A DNA stretch of 64,000 nucleotides from positions 2,350,223 through 2,414,222 of the forward strand of contig CP012155.1 of assembly GCA_001602415.1 (NCBI GenBank), in the 5' to 3' direction. Position numbers and translations under genes: made by a program. How positions within the stretch are numbered: the first letter of the stretch is position 1; each line of letters starts with the position of its first letter. Under the pieces are notes generated by a model. The model saw nothing but the letters and a program-made list of their open reading frames with translations. It ran no database searches and was not told where the DNA came from. This document shows positions 28,641 to 37,333 of the stretch, in pieces. The DNA comes from Bacteroidetes bacterium UKL13-3. GTDB taxonomy: Bacteria; Bacteroidota; Bacteroidia; UKL13-3.

Positions 28641-28650
28641 TGAGCATCAT
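28637..28650. promoter_or_regulatory. FNR/CRP-like palindrome upstream of ccoNO
   Basis: ATGATGAGCATCAT is a perfect ATGAT-N4-ATCAT inverted repeat overlapping the ccoS stop codon. It has the same half-sites as the site upstream of ccoI and lies 44 bases before an exact -7 box, at about -63 from the inferred transcription start, which suits a class I activator. Confidence 0.65.
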
Positions 28651-28694
28651 AACCTGCTAAAATGGATGTCATATTTCTGCCATATCACCCACGA

Positions 28695-28702
28695 TAGCTT
28701 TG
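28695..28702 (+). promoter_or_regulatory. putative -7 promoter box for ccoNO
   Basis: TAGCTTTG matches TAnnTTTG exactly and ends 36 bases before the ccoNO ATG, downstream of the FNR-like palindrome. No exact -33 TTTG is seen (TTTC at about 28674). Confidence 0.55.
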
Positions 28703-28738
28703 CTCAACAATTATTGATAACACCAATTACTCATACAA

Positions 28739-30865
28739 ATGCAAATCGAAAAATTTAATTACGACAACAAAATTGTACGAGACTTTGCCATTGCAACCAT
28801 GATCTTCGGAGTAGTGGGCATGTTGGTAGGTCTGCTTGCCGCTGTTCAGCTTTATGAACCCGCTGCAAATTTCGGAAACCAGTACACTACCTTCGGACGT
28901 ATTCGTCCGTTACACACCAATGCCATCATTTTTGCCTTTGTGGGTAATGCCATTTTTATGGGCGTTTACTATTCGTTGCAACGTTTGTGCAAGGCTCGTA
29001 TGTTTAGTGATGTGTTGAGTAAAATCCATTTTTGGGGTTGGCAGATTATTATCTTGTTAGCAGCTGTTTCGCTTCCGCTAGGATACACAACATCTAAAGA
29101 GTATGCCGAATTGGAATGGCCGATTGATATCATGATTGCCCTTGTATGGGTAACCTTTGGTATTAACATGATTGGAACCATCATTAAGCGTAGAGAAAAA
29201 CAAATGTATGTAGCCATTTGGTTTTACATAGCCACATTTGTAACAGTGGCAGTATTACATATTGTTAACTCAATTGAATTGCCAATAAGTTTAACCAAAA
29301 GTTACTCGGTATATGCAGGTGTGCAAGATGCCCTTGTTCAATGGTGGTATGGCCACAATGCAGTAGCATTCTTTTTAACAACACCATTTTTAGGAATGAT
29401 GTATTACTTCTTACCTAAAGCTGCTGGTCGTCCGGTTTATTCATACAAGCTTTCTATTTTACATTTTTGGTCACTTATATTTTTATACATCTGGGCTGGT
29501 CCGCATCACTTGCTATATTCATCATTACCTGATTGGGCTCAGTCATTGGGTGTTGTGTTCTCTATTATGCTTATTGCTCCATCATGGGGAGGAATGGTTA
29601 ATGGTTTGCTAACGCTACGTGGTGCTTGGGATAAAGTAAGAGATGAACCTGTTCTAAAAATGTTTGCAGTGGGTGTTACCGCATACGGTATGGCTACTTT
29701 TGAAGGTCCGTTATTATCTTTAAAAAATGTTAACGCCATTGCTCACTTTACTGATTGGATTGTTGCTCACGTTCACGTTGGTGCCTTAGGATGGAATGGA
29801 TTATTAACCTTTGCTATTTTATACTGGATTATTCCTCGTATCTACAATACAACCATCTACTCTAAAAAATTAATGAATGTCCACTTTTGGTTGGCTACGT
29901 TGGGTATTGTGTTCTATGCTATTCCGATGTATTGGAGTGGATTTACCCAAGGGTTAATGTGGAAAGAATTTACTGAGGAGGGAGTTTTGCAATATCCAGA
30001 GTTCTTAAAAATTACCATTCAAATATTACCGCTTCATGTTTTACGCTCTGTGGGTGGAACATTATACCTAACTGGATTCATTGTTTTGATTTATAATATC
30101 GTAAAAACAATTGGACAAGGTTCATTAGTAGCAAACGAACCAGCAGAAGCTCCTGCCTTGGAAAAATCAACATTGTTTCACAAAGGCGAATTTTGGCACT
30201 CAGTTTTGGAGAAAAAACCTGTTACATTTACCGTATTGGCTGTTATTATGATTGTGATTGGTGGAGCCGTAGAAATGCTTCCAACCTTCTTAATCAAATC
30301 AAATATACCAACCATTGCAAGTGTTAAACCATACACACCACTTGAATTGCAGGGTCGTGATATTTATATACGCGAAGGCTGTAATGTATGTCACTCACAA
30401 TGGATTCGTCCCTTCCGCTCCGAAACTGAACGATACATGGGCGAATACTCTAAAGCTGGCGAATACGTTTATGATCATCCATTCCTTTGGGGATCAAAAC
30501 GCACAGGACCGGACTTGATGCGCATTGGTGGTAAATATCCTGATAGTTGGCATTACCATCACATGATTGATCCAAGAACTATGTCACCGGGTTCTATCAT
30601 GCCTCGTTATCCTTGGTTAGCAGATCAAGATTTAGATATGACCACAACAGAAAAGAAACTAAAAGCTATGCAAACCTTGGGTGTTCCTTACTCTAATGAT
30701 GAGATAACTAATGGCAATAATGACTTAAGTAAACAAGCTGCTATTATATCTGAAAACCTCAAAAAAGAAGGTATTGCACTTGAAAGTAATAAAGAATTGG
30801 TGGCGGTAATTGCCTACTTGCAGCGCATGGGAACCGATATTAAAAAATCAACGGTAAGTAATTAA
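28739..30865 (+). CDS. ccoN: cbb3 cytochrome c oxidase, fused CcoN-CcoO
   Basis: This 708-residue protein joins the catalytic subunit CcoN (residues 1 to about 470, 12 spans) to the monohaem cytochrome CcoO (about 500 to 708) in one chain. CcoN haem and copper ligands are visible in LHTNAIIFAF, WWYGHNAVAF, AGPHHLLY and AHVHVGALGWNG. The CcoO part carries one c-haem motif CNVCHS near residue 549 and a distal Met-containing loop. The fusion is common in Bacteroidota, whereas most proteobacteria encode two genes. It reduces oxygen at low concentration and pumps protons. Confidence 0.96.
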   Translation: MQIEKFNYDNKIVRDFAIATMIFGVVGMLVGLLAAVQLYEPAANFGNQYTTFGRIRPLHTNAIIFAFVGNAIFMGVYYSLQRLCKARMFSDVLSKIHFWGWQIIILLAAVSLPLGYTTSKEYAELEWPIDIMIALVWVTFGINMIGTIIKRREKQMYVAIWFYIATFVTVAVLHIVNSIELPISLTKSYSVYAGVQDALVQWWYGHNAVAFFLTTPFLGMMYYFLPKAAGRPVYSYKLSILHFWSLIFLYIWAGPHHLLYSSLPDWAQSLGVVFSIMLIAPSWGGMVNGLLTLRGAWDKVRDEPVLKMFAVGVTAYGMATFEGPLLSLKNVNAIAHFTDWIVAHVHVGALGWNGLLTFAILYWIIPRIYNTTIYSKKLMNVHFWLATLGIVFYAIPMYWSGFTQGLMWKEFTEEGVLQYPEFLKITIQILPLHVLRSVGGTLYLTGFIVLIYNIVKTIGQGSLVANEPAEAPALEKSTLFHKGEFWHSVLEKKPVTFTVLAVIMIVIGGAVEMLPTFLIKSNIPTIASVKPYTPLELQGRDIYIREGCNVCHSQWIRPFRSETERYMGEYSKAGEYVYDHPFLWGSKRTGPDLMRIGGKYPDSWHYHHMIDPRTMSPGSIMPRYPWLADQDLDMTTTEKKLKAMQTLGVPYSNDEITNGNNDLSKQAAIISENLKKEGIALESNKELVAVIAYLQRMGTDIKKSTVSN

Positions 30866-30890
30866 TCACTTAGTATAATTAAACGTTATC

Positions 30891-31076
30891 ATGAAACAAT
30901 TTTTGGCAAACGTTACCGGTATGGATGGATATTTAATATTTTCCATGGTTGTGTTCTTCCTATTTTTTGTTGGGCTTATTTGGTGGGTTTACCGTGCCGA
31001 TAAATCCTATATAGCGAAGATGGAAAAGCTTCCTTTTGAACAAGAACCCGTTTCAGACGACACACATTTCATTTAA
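30891..31076 (+). CDS. ccoQ: cbb3 oxidase small subunit CcoQ
   Basis: The 61-residue protein has a single membrane span (residues about 13 to 34, ending LIWWVYRADKSY) and a short charged tail. CcoQ stabilises the assembled cbb3 complex. Its place between ccoNO and ccoP with gaps of 25 and 21 bases is the standard order. Confidence 0.9.
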   Translation: MKQFLANVTGMDGYLIFSMVVFFLFFVGLIWWVYRADKSYIAKMEKLPFEQEPVSDDTHFI

Positions 31077-31097
31077 CAACAAATAAATCATTCACAA

Positions 31098-31976
31098 ATG
31101 AAAAAGATAAAACTTACCGCCATGCTTTTGGGAATTTCATCCATGGCTATGGCACAAACAGCAGACAATACAGAACTCCCGTTCTATCAGGTATTGATTA
31201 GCATTATTATAACGCTACTTGCCTTTACATTAATATTGGTAATATATACCCTTCAAAAAGTTGCTCAGCTTCTTAAGCGTGAAGCCATGGGAGACAGATA
31301 TTTGGAGGTTGAAGAGCAAACAATGTGGGAAAAACTATTAAGCTTGAAACCACTTTCAGCAGAAAAGGATGTTGAACTCGACCACGACTTTGATGGTATT
31401 AAAGAGTTGAATAACCCAATTCCACCATGGTTCAATGTGTTATTCTACGGAACCATTGTTGCCGCGTTTGTATATATACTTTACTTCCATGTTTTTGAAG
31501 CGGGAAATTTACAAGCTCAAGAATACAAAAATGAATTAGTTGTTGCCGAAAAACAAAAAGCAGATTATGTAAAGAAAGCTGGCAATCTTATTGACGAGAA
31601 TAGTGTAACATTGTTAACCGATGCTTCCAAAATAAAAGAAGGCGAACAAGTATACGCAACAAAGTGTGCCGTTTGTCATGGAGAAAAAGGTGAAGGAAAA
31701 GTTGGACCTAACCTAACTGACGAATTTTGGTTGCATGGCGGTAGTATCCAAGAAGTATTTAAATCCATTAAGTATGGTTGGCCTGCAAAAGGAATGGTTG
31801 CTTGGCAAAACTCCATGAACGGGGCACAAATGCAAGAGTTAGCTAGTTATATTCTCTCGCTACAAGGCACTAATCCGGCAGGTGCTAAAGAAGCACAAGG
31901 TGAAAAAGTTGCTTCCGAGAATAGCGTTTCCGATTCAAGCGCAAGTATTAGTCAAGCCAATACAGTACAACAATAA
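31098..31976 (+). CDS. ccoP: cbb3 oxidase cytochrome c subunit CcoP
   Basis: CcoP passes electrons to CcoO and CcoN. The 292-residue protein has an N-terminal cleavable-looking or anchor segment (MKKIKLTAMLLG), a membrane span at about 28 to 50, the cbb3 N-terminal module ending IKELNNPIPPWF, a second span at about 113 to 133, then one cytochrome c domain with CAVCHG near residue 193. Only one CxxCH is present, while proteobacterial CcoP has two. The last 40 residues are a low-complexity Ser/Ala/Gln tail. A strong terminator follows the stop. Confidence 0.93.
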   Translation: MKKIKLTAMLLGISSMAMAQTADNTELPFYQVLISIIITLLAFTLILVIYTLQKVAQLLKREAMGDRYLEVEEQTMWEKLLSLKPLSAEKDVELDHDFDGIKELNNPIPPWFNVLFYGTIVAAFVYILYFHVFEAGNLQAQEYKNELVVAEKQKADYVKKAGNLIDENSVTLLTDASKIKEGEQVYATKCAVCHGEKGEGKVGPNLTDEFWLHGGSIQEVFKSIKYGWPAKGMVAWQNSMNGAQMQELASYILSLQGTNPAGAKEAQGEKVASENSVSDSSASISQANTVQQ

Positions 31977-31980
31977 AACT

Positions 31981-32014
31981 AACACCTCTTCAGTAATTTA
32001 TTGAAGAGGTGTTT
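31981..32014 (+). terminator. hairpin terminator between ccoP and ccoG
   Basis: AACACCTCTTCA pairs perfectly with TGAAGAGGTGTT around a nine-base loop and is followed by a short T run. It separates the structural genes from the ccoG-ccoH-SafE group, so the latter may have lower expression or its own promoter. Confidence 0.8.
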
Positions 32015-32042
32015 TCACTTTTACCACATCCAAATAAACACC

Positions 32043-33458
32043 ATGCCGACAGCAACTACAGAGTCTAATGAAGATAGTTATAGAGATAGTATTTCATTAG
32101 TTGATAAAGGAGGACATCGCAATTGGGTATATCCTAAAAAACCTAAAGGACCGCTTTACAATGGCCGAACATGGTTTAGTATTTTGCTCATGACTTTGTT
32201 GTTTGCTGGACCGTTTCTAAAACTCAACGGGCACCCTATTCTATTACTCAACATACTCCAGCGTAAATTTATCATTCTAGGTATTCCATTTTGGCCTCAA
32301 GATATGCCATTGTTTGCGCTATTGATGATTACGTTTGTTATGTTCATCATTGTGTTTACTGTAGTTTTTGGAAGGCTGTTTTGTGGATGGGCTTGCCCGC
32401 AAACGATTTTTATGGAAATGTTATTTCGTAAAATTGAATATTGGATTGAAGGTGATTATAAAGCGCAAAAAAAACTGGACGAACAGGAATGGAACACTAA
32501 TAAAATAACAAAAAAAGGAATTAAACATATTCTATTTTTTGTGTTAGCTGTGGCCATAGCCAATACATTCTTAAGTTATTTGATAGGAATAGATGAAGTA
32601 AAGAAACTTATTACTGATGGACCAATGGCTCATAAGGGGCAGTTTATTGCACTCATCATATTCTCAACAGCCTTTTACGCTGTGTTCGCAAAATTCCGTG
32701 AAATTGTGTGCATCGTAGTTTGTCCTTACGGGAGATTACAAGGATTAATGCTGGATAAAAACTCCATTGTTGTTGCGTATGATTTTGTGCGCGGAGAACC
32801 AAGAGGATTTCGCAAAAAAGGGGTAGAACAATCACTAGGTGATTGTGTAGATTGTCATCGTTGTGTGCAGGTTTGTCCCACAGGAATTGATATTCGAAAC
32901 GGAACACAATTAGAATGTATCAATTGCACCGCATGTATAGATGAATGCAATGATGTGATGGAAAAAATACATCAACCAAAAGGATTGATTCGTTATGCCT
33001 CGCAAGAAGAAATTAGCAGAGGTAGTAAAAAAAGAGTAACGCTGCGCAGTGTTGCGTATATGACTATTCTGGTAGTTTTAATATCGGTACTTACCTATTT
33101 ACTCGCAACTCGTGATGAAGTAGCTACTACTATTTTAAGAACGCCTGGAATGCTATATCAGCAACAAGATGCTGAGCACATCAGTAACATGTATAATTTT
33201 GAAGTGGTGAATAAAACATTTGATGATCAGCATATTGATTTAAAAATAAAAAGTCCGGCTAACACAACGCTAAAAATGGTTGATCGTAACACTTCTGAAT
33301 TACTGCTTAAAGAAGATGATATTGTAAAAGGTTCTTTCTTCTTGATTATGCCACAGCAAGGTATTACCCAAAATAATATTGAGGCCGAAATTGAATTATA
33401 CAGCAATGGCAACTTAATTAAAACAATAAAAACTAATTTTGTTGCCCCTGTAAAATAA
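32043..33458 (+). CDS. ccoG: cbb3 oxidase accessory protein CcoG
   Basis: CcoG is a membrane iron-sulphur protein thought to reduce copper for oxidase assembly. The 471-residue protein has five membrane spans, a membrane-embedded FCGWACPQ and VCPYGR motif, two ferredoxin-like clusters (CVDCHRCVQVCP and CINCTACIDEC) at about residues 265 to 305, and a C-terminal immunoglobulin-like domain from about 360. Start ATG 32043 is preferred; an in-frame TTG at 32001 lies inside the upstream terminator hairpin and would add unrelated sequence. Confidence 0.94.
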   Translation: MPTATTESNEDSYRDSISLVDKGGHRNWVYPKKPKGPLYNGRTWFSILLMTLLFAGPFLKLNGHPILLLNILQRKFIILGIPFWPQDMPLFALLMITFVMFIIVFTVVFGRLFCGWACPQTIFMEMLFRKIEYWIEGDYKAQKKLDEQEWNTNKITKKGIKHILFFVLAVAIANTFLSYLIGIDEVKKLITDGPMAHKGQFIALIIFSTAFYAVFAKFREIVCIVVCPYGRLQGLMLDKNSIVVAYDFVRGEPRGFRKKGVEQSLGDCVDCHRCVQVCPTGIDIRNGTQLECINCTACIDECNDVMEKIHQPKGLIRYASQEEISRGSKKRVTLRSVAYMTILVVLISVLTYLLATRDEVATTILRTPGMLYQQQDAEHISNMYNFEVVNKTFDDQHIDLKIKSPANTTLKMVDRNTSELLLKEDDIVKGSFFLIMPQQGITQNNIEAEIELYSNGNLIKTIKTNFVAPVK

Positions 33459-33478
33459 CTAGAAAATAAAACACAATT

Positions 33479-33913
33479 ATGAAATTAAACTGGGGACACA
33501 AGCTCTTTATATTCACAAGTTTATTTATGCTATTCATTATTATCATGGTGTATAATATTAGCACGCAAAAAGTAGAACTTGTTGACAGCAATTATTACGA
33601 AAATGGTATTCGTTATCAAGAAGAGATAAATAAATACAGTGCATCAAAAGATACCAAACACGATATTGATTTCTCTTTAACAAAAAAGGAACTTTTGTTT
33701 CAAACAAATGCAGCAAATGGCATTTCGGGCGAGATACACTTTTACAGACCATCTGATTCTAAACTAGATTTTACTACTCCATTTTCAGTTAACAATCAAG
33801 GTAAACATTTATTTTCAACAACGAATCTCAAAAATGGTCCTTGGAGAGTTACTTATGAATGGAAATCTGGTGATACCTTGATGGCAGCCGATAAACAGTT
33901 TGTAGTGGAATGA
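33479..33913 (+). CDS. ccoH: FixH/CcoH family protein
   Basis: The 144-residue protein has one N-terminal membrane span (LFIFTSLFMLFIIIMVYN, about residues 9 to 26) and a periplasmic domain starting with the YYENGIRYQEEINK pattern typical of FixH/CcoH. The family supports stability and assembly of the cbb3 oxidase. It lies between ccoG and the SafE-like gene, whose ATG overlaps its stop by four bases. Confidence 0.9.
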   Translation: MKLNWGHKLFIFTSLFMLFIIIMVYNISTQKVELVDSNYYENGIRYQEEINKYSASKDTKHDIDFSLTKKELLFQTNAANGISGEIHFYRPSDSKLDFTTPFSVNNQGKHLFSTTNLKNGPWRVTYEWKSGDTLMAADKQFVVE

Positions 33914-34608
33914 TTTTTTTAACGGCATTTTTAACCGGACTCTTAGGAAGTTTTCACTGCGCTGGAATGTGCGGGCCCATTGCGCTTGCAGTTCCTACAA
34001 TTGGAAAATCAACCGCACAACAATTATTGAGTAAGGTAATGTATAATTTGGGGCGCATTGTAACCTATGCCATATTGGGCTCATTGCTAGGCACATTTGG
34101 GTTGGGTTTAAAACTTGCCGGAATGCAACAAAGCATTAGCATAGCAGCAGGTATTCTCATTGTTTTGGTTGCTATTTTCTCGACCCAAACTATTGAAAAA
34201 TGGATTGGTAATCCTTTCTCCCTCGTTAAGGGAAATACAATTTCTAGGTTGTTTCAATCTCCAACTCTCATTTCTGTATTTACGATAGGATTATTAAATG
34301 GGTTGTTACCTTGCGGATTTGTATACGTTGGATTAATTGGCTCGGTAGCAACACAACATGCACTCGAAGGAGCTTTGTTTATGGCTTTGTTTGGACTTGG
34401 AACATTTCCAATGATGTTGGGTGTTGGAATGGTTGGCCAGTTTTTAACTGCACATGCCCGAACTTCGATAAATAAATGGGTTCCGGTATTTGCCATTCTC
34501 ATCGGGTGTGTTTTTATTGCCCGAGGACTGAATCTTGGTATCCCTTACCTCAGTCCAAAAATAGAAACCGACCAAACGACTGTGAAAGAATGCTGTAAAC
34601 CAAGTTAA
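33910..34608 (+). CDS. TauE/SafE-family membrane protein of the cco locus
   Basis: The 232-residue inner-membrane protein has about six spans and starts with GLLGSFHCAGMCGPIALAV, the CxxxC-containing motif of the SafE-like subgroup found next to cbb3 genes. Members are often annotated as sulphite exporters, but the gene context suggests metal or redox handling for oxidase assembly. That role is inference. The tail ends with ECCKPS, adding a cysteine pair. It is translationally coupled to ccoH. Confidence 0.85.
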   Translation: MIFLTAFLTGLLGSFHCAGMCGPIALAVPTIGKSTAQQLLSKVMYNLGRIVTYAILGSLLGTFGLGLKLAGMQQSISIAAGILIVLVAIFSTQTIEKWIGNPFSLVKGNTISRLFQSPTLISVFTIGLLNGLLPCGFVYVGLIGSVATQHALEGALFMALFGLGTFPMMLGVGMVGQFLTAHARTSINKWVPVFAILIGCVFIARGLNLGIPYLSPKIETDQTTVKECCKPS

Positions 34609-34612
34609 TACA

Positions 34613-34642
34613 ACAACTATTTTTTATACGCTTAGTAGTTGT
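34613..34642 (+). terminator. possible terminator after the cco locus
   Basis: ACAACTA pairs with TAGTTGT around a 16-base loop and is followed by ACTTTTTA. The stem is short, so confidence is modest, but it lies just after the last cco gene. Confidence 0.45.
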
Positions 34643-34649
34643 ACTTTTT

Positions 34650-34817
34650 ATGTTAATGCGTAATCCTTTATCTGCACCCATTTTTAAGAATCCAGCATTT
34701 ATTGCAGCCATTTATATACTTGCTGCAGCCATTGCTTGTTTGGTTAAACCCGAATTATGCATTAGAAAAAATGTAAGGAGCGGAATTTTTAGGCACAGTA
34801 TCAAAAAGTGCATTTAA
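34650..34817 (+). pseudogene. N-terminal remnant of a GT87-type gene
   Basis: The 55-residue frame from ATG 34650 contains IFKNPAF..IYILAAAIACLVK, which aligns with LFKNTKF..VYLLIAIIACLAK at the start of the intact glycosyltransferase gene at 35413, and later IFRHS aligns with IIYRNS. The DNA is also similar over this stretch. It breaks off just before a truncated IS1595-type transposase. The likely history is a second copy of the gene cut short during insertion or deletion at this site. Confidence 0.5.
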
Positions 34818-34866
34818 CCACCTTTTTTTCACCCGTTGAGCTGATTTTTAGAGTGGTTATTCTGGC

Positions 34867-35388
34867 ATGTTAGAAATGGACGAGGGCCATTTTGAAGTAG
34901 TAACCAAACAGGGCATTAAATTAAAACGAGGCAAAGGGAGTCAAAAGCAACAAAACGTGGCAGTGTTAGCAGAATCAATATCTTTGGAGGATTTAGACAC
35001 AAGTAAAAAATCAAGTCATTGCAAATGCTTTAAAATGAAAGCTTTAGATAATCATAAATCCGAAAGCATTAACTCGCTATTTGAAAATAATATCAAAGAG
35101 TGCAGTATTGTATTTACTGATAAAAGCACCAGTTACATCGATATTGCTAATTATGTAGAGGTACACGTAACAGAAAGGTCAAATAATGAAACAACAACAT
35201 CTACACTTAAATGGGTGCACATTGCAATTAGTAATGCTAAACGAACCCTGTTAGGAATTTACCACAAAATAAGCGAGGCTAACTTGCAAAGCTATCTGAA
35301 CGAATTTTGTTACAAATTAAATCGCAGATATTTTGGCAATAAACTATTTGATAGACTAACTCTTGCTGTTGCTAAAATTTATGGGTAA
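34867..35388 (+). pseudogene. truncated IS1595 (ISXO2-like) transposase
   Basis: The 173-residue frame begins with MLEMDEGHFEV, which corresponds to the first catalytic Asp region in the middle of IS1595-type transposases. It continues through FTDKSTSY (second Asp) and the C-terminal LNRRYFG motif. The N-terminal zinc-ribbon half of about 130 residues is missing, and a TAG lies directly upstream in frame. No terminal inverted repeats are recognised around it. It is a different lineage from the IS1595-type copy at 44073. Confidence 0.8.
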
Positions 35389-35412
35389 ACTTGCGGATAT
35401 ACATTAAATCCT

Positions 35413-36624
35413 ATGATTACAAACTCACTCACTAAGTTGTTTAAGAATACAAAGTTTATTTTGATTGTGTATTTGTTGATTGCAATTATTGCCTGCTTAG
35501 CAAAGATTGCAATTGATTTAAAGCCCCAACATACTGTTGAATATATTAGCCGTATAAACAACTTTATCATTTACCGAAATTCTTTTTTTCACCTTATTCA
35601 ACACCATAATTTATATGGCTATTTCCCTACTCAACAATATGATGAGTTTTTGTATAGCCCAACGTTTGCGTTATTAATAGCACCATTTGCAGCACTCCCA
35701 CTTTATGTTGGAGTTGTATTTTGGTGTGCATTTAATGCCGCTGCAATCTTTGTTGCAATTCGTTTTTTACCTACAACCGAAAAACATAAAATATTTATCT
35801 ATTGGTTTGTTCTCATAGAACTTGTAACATCCATCCAAAATGTACAAGTAAACCCTTTAATAGCCAGTCTTTTTCTCTTTACTTTTATTGCTTTCGAAAA
35901 CAAAAATATTGCGGCCGCAGCCTTTTGTGTGGCACTAAGCATGTACATTAAGGTTTTTGGCATTTTAGGTGCGTCACTGTTTTTGATATATCCTGATAAA
36001 ATAAAATTCATCGGCTATTTCATTTTATGGACCATTCTACTTTTTTCATTGCCACTCATTATCGTTTCAACAAATGAATTGATTATCCTTTACCAAAATT
36101 GGTTTTATTCACTTACATCCGACCATGCTAAAAATATCGAAGATGTATCGGTAATGAGGATGCTCTCGGGAATAAGCGGTATTTCATTTGGAGAGACGAC
36201 AAAACTGTTGATACAGCTTACCGCAATATGCATTTTTTGTTTAAAATATGTTCGTACAACCATATACGAAAATCAATATTGTCGGTATTTATTTCTTTCA
36301 ACTGCAATGATTTGGAGCATCATTTTTAATCATGCAGCCGAATCATCAACATACATCATTGCGATGGTAGGAGTTGCCATTTGGTATACCCAAATAGAAC
36401 ACTCAAAACTCAATATCACATTATTGTTTTTTGCCTTTATCCTGTGCAGTTTATCTCCCACTGATATTTTTCCTAAATTCATCCGACATCAATACATCGT
36501 TCCATTTGCCCTCAAAGCATTGCCCTGTTTATGTATTTATCTTTTAATTGAATATAACCTAATTACCACTAAAACTACTCAATCAAAACACTCAAACTGT
36601 GAATCCCCAAACACCACAAATTGA
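35413..36624 (+). CDS. GT87-family (DUF2029) membrane glycosyltransferase
   Basis: The 403-residue protein has roughly nine to eleven membrane spans, an N-terminal span at about 14 to 34, and a large first extracytoplasmic loop with NNFIIYRNSFFHLIQHHNLY and YSPTFALL. This matches the GT87 group of polyprenyl-phosphate-dependent glycosyltransferases. It is followed, with a 26-base overlap, by a GT2 enzyme that could make the lipid-linked sugar donor. A remnant of a second copy lies upstream at 34650. Substrate is unknown. Confidence 0.8.
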   Translation: MITNSLTKLFKNTKFILIVYLLIAIIACLAKIAIDLKPQHTVEYISRINNFIIYRNSFFHLIQHHNLYGYFPTQQYDEFLYSPTFALLIAPFAALPLYVGVVFWCAFNAAAIFVAIRFLPTTEKHKIFIYWFVLIELVTSIQNVQVNPLIASLFLFTFIAFENKNIAAAAFCVALSMYIKVFGILGASLFLIYPDKIKFIGYFILWTILLFSLPLIIVSTNELIILYQNWFYSLTSDHAKNIEDVSVMRMLSGISGISFGETTKLLIQLTAICIFCLKYVRTTIYENQYCRYLFLSTAMIWSIIFNHAAESSTYIIAMVGVAIWYTQIEHSKLNITLLFFAFILCSLSPTDIFPKFIRHQYIVPFALKALPCLCIYLLIEYNLITTKTTQSKHSNCESPNTTN

Positions 36625-37333
36625 TATAATACAACCTTGCTATAACCCTTTACCAAATTGGGAACAATCGGTATGGCTACATTTTCAGAATGTATTGAAG
36701 TTACTACCCGAATATACTGTTAACCTCATTATTGTAAATGATGGGTCAACTAAAAATGTAAATGAGGCACAAGTTGATTTTTTAAAACAACGAATTCCTA
36801 ACTTTACTTTTATCAATTTTAAAAAAAATAAAGGAAAAGGAAATGCCCTAAGAGAAGGAATTAAAATATCAACAGGTAAATTTCAATTGTATACCGATAT
36901 TGATTTCCCCTTTGAATTGATGCACATAAAAGAGATTATTAATTGGCTGGACCACGGTGCCGATATTGTTTCGGGTGTGCGCAAACAAAACTATTATCAA
37001 ACACTATCACCTCAACGTTGGATTGCTTCCAAAGCCTCTCAATTTTTGAACAAAACATTTTTAAACTTACCCTTTAACGATACACAATCAGGAATAAAAG
37101 GTCTTAACAGCAATGGTAAAAGAGTATTTTTAAAAACAACAATCAACCGATACCTTGCCGATACCGAATTTTTAGCATTAGCTGCAAAATACAAACTAAC
37201 CATTCATCCACTTGAGGTTTCATTAAGAGAAGATATTGTCCTTTCTAAAATGAGCCTGAAAACATTTATGAAAGAACTAGATAACTTTATTCGTATTTAC
37301 GCTATAATTTTCAAGTCGTCAAAAGAATCATGA
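36599..37333 (+). CDS. GT2-family glycosyltransferase
   Basis: The 244-residue GT-A fold protein has the nucleotide-binding region LIIVNDGSTKNV near residue 45, the donor DxD-like YTDIDFPFE near residue 100, and SGIKGL near residue 160. It resembles dolichyl/polyprenyl-phosphate glucosyltransferases but lacks membrane spans. The start is GTG at 36599 (first residues NPQTPQIDIIQPCYN), inside the 3' end of the GT87 gene. Together with GT87 it could build a lipid-linked sugar and transfer it; that is inferred from order. Confidence 0.85.
   Translation: MNPQTPQIDIIQPCYNPLPNWEQSVWLHFQNVLKLLPEYTVNLIIVNDGSTKNVNEAQVDFLKQRIPNFTFINFKKNKGKGNALREGIKISTGKFQLYTDIDFPFELMHIKEIINWLDHGADIVSGVRKQNYYQTLSPQRWIASKASQFLNKTFLNLPFNDTQSGIKGLNSNGKRVFLKTTINRYLADTEFLALAAKYKLTIHPLEVSLREDIVLSKMSLKTFMKELDNFIRIYAIIFKSSKES

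Noticed and set aside
32001-32042. Upstream TTG start for ccoG
   Set aside because: It lies inside the ccoP terminator hairpin and adds sequence unlike CcoG; ATG 32043 fits the family.
34861-35388. Complete IS at the truncated transposase
   Set aside because: The N-terminal half is missing, a stop lies just upstream, and no inverted repeats flank it.
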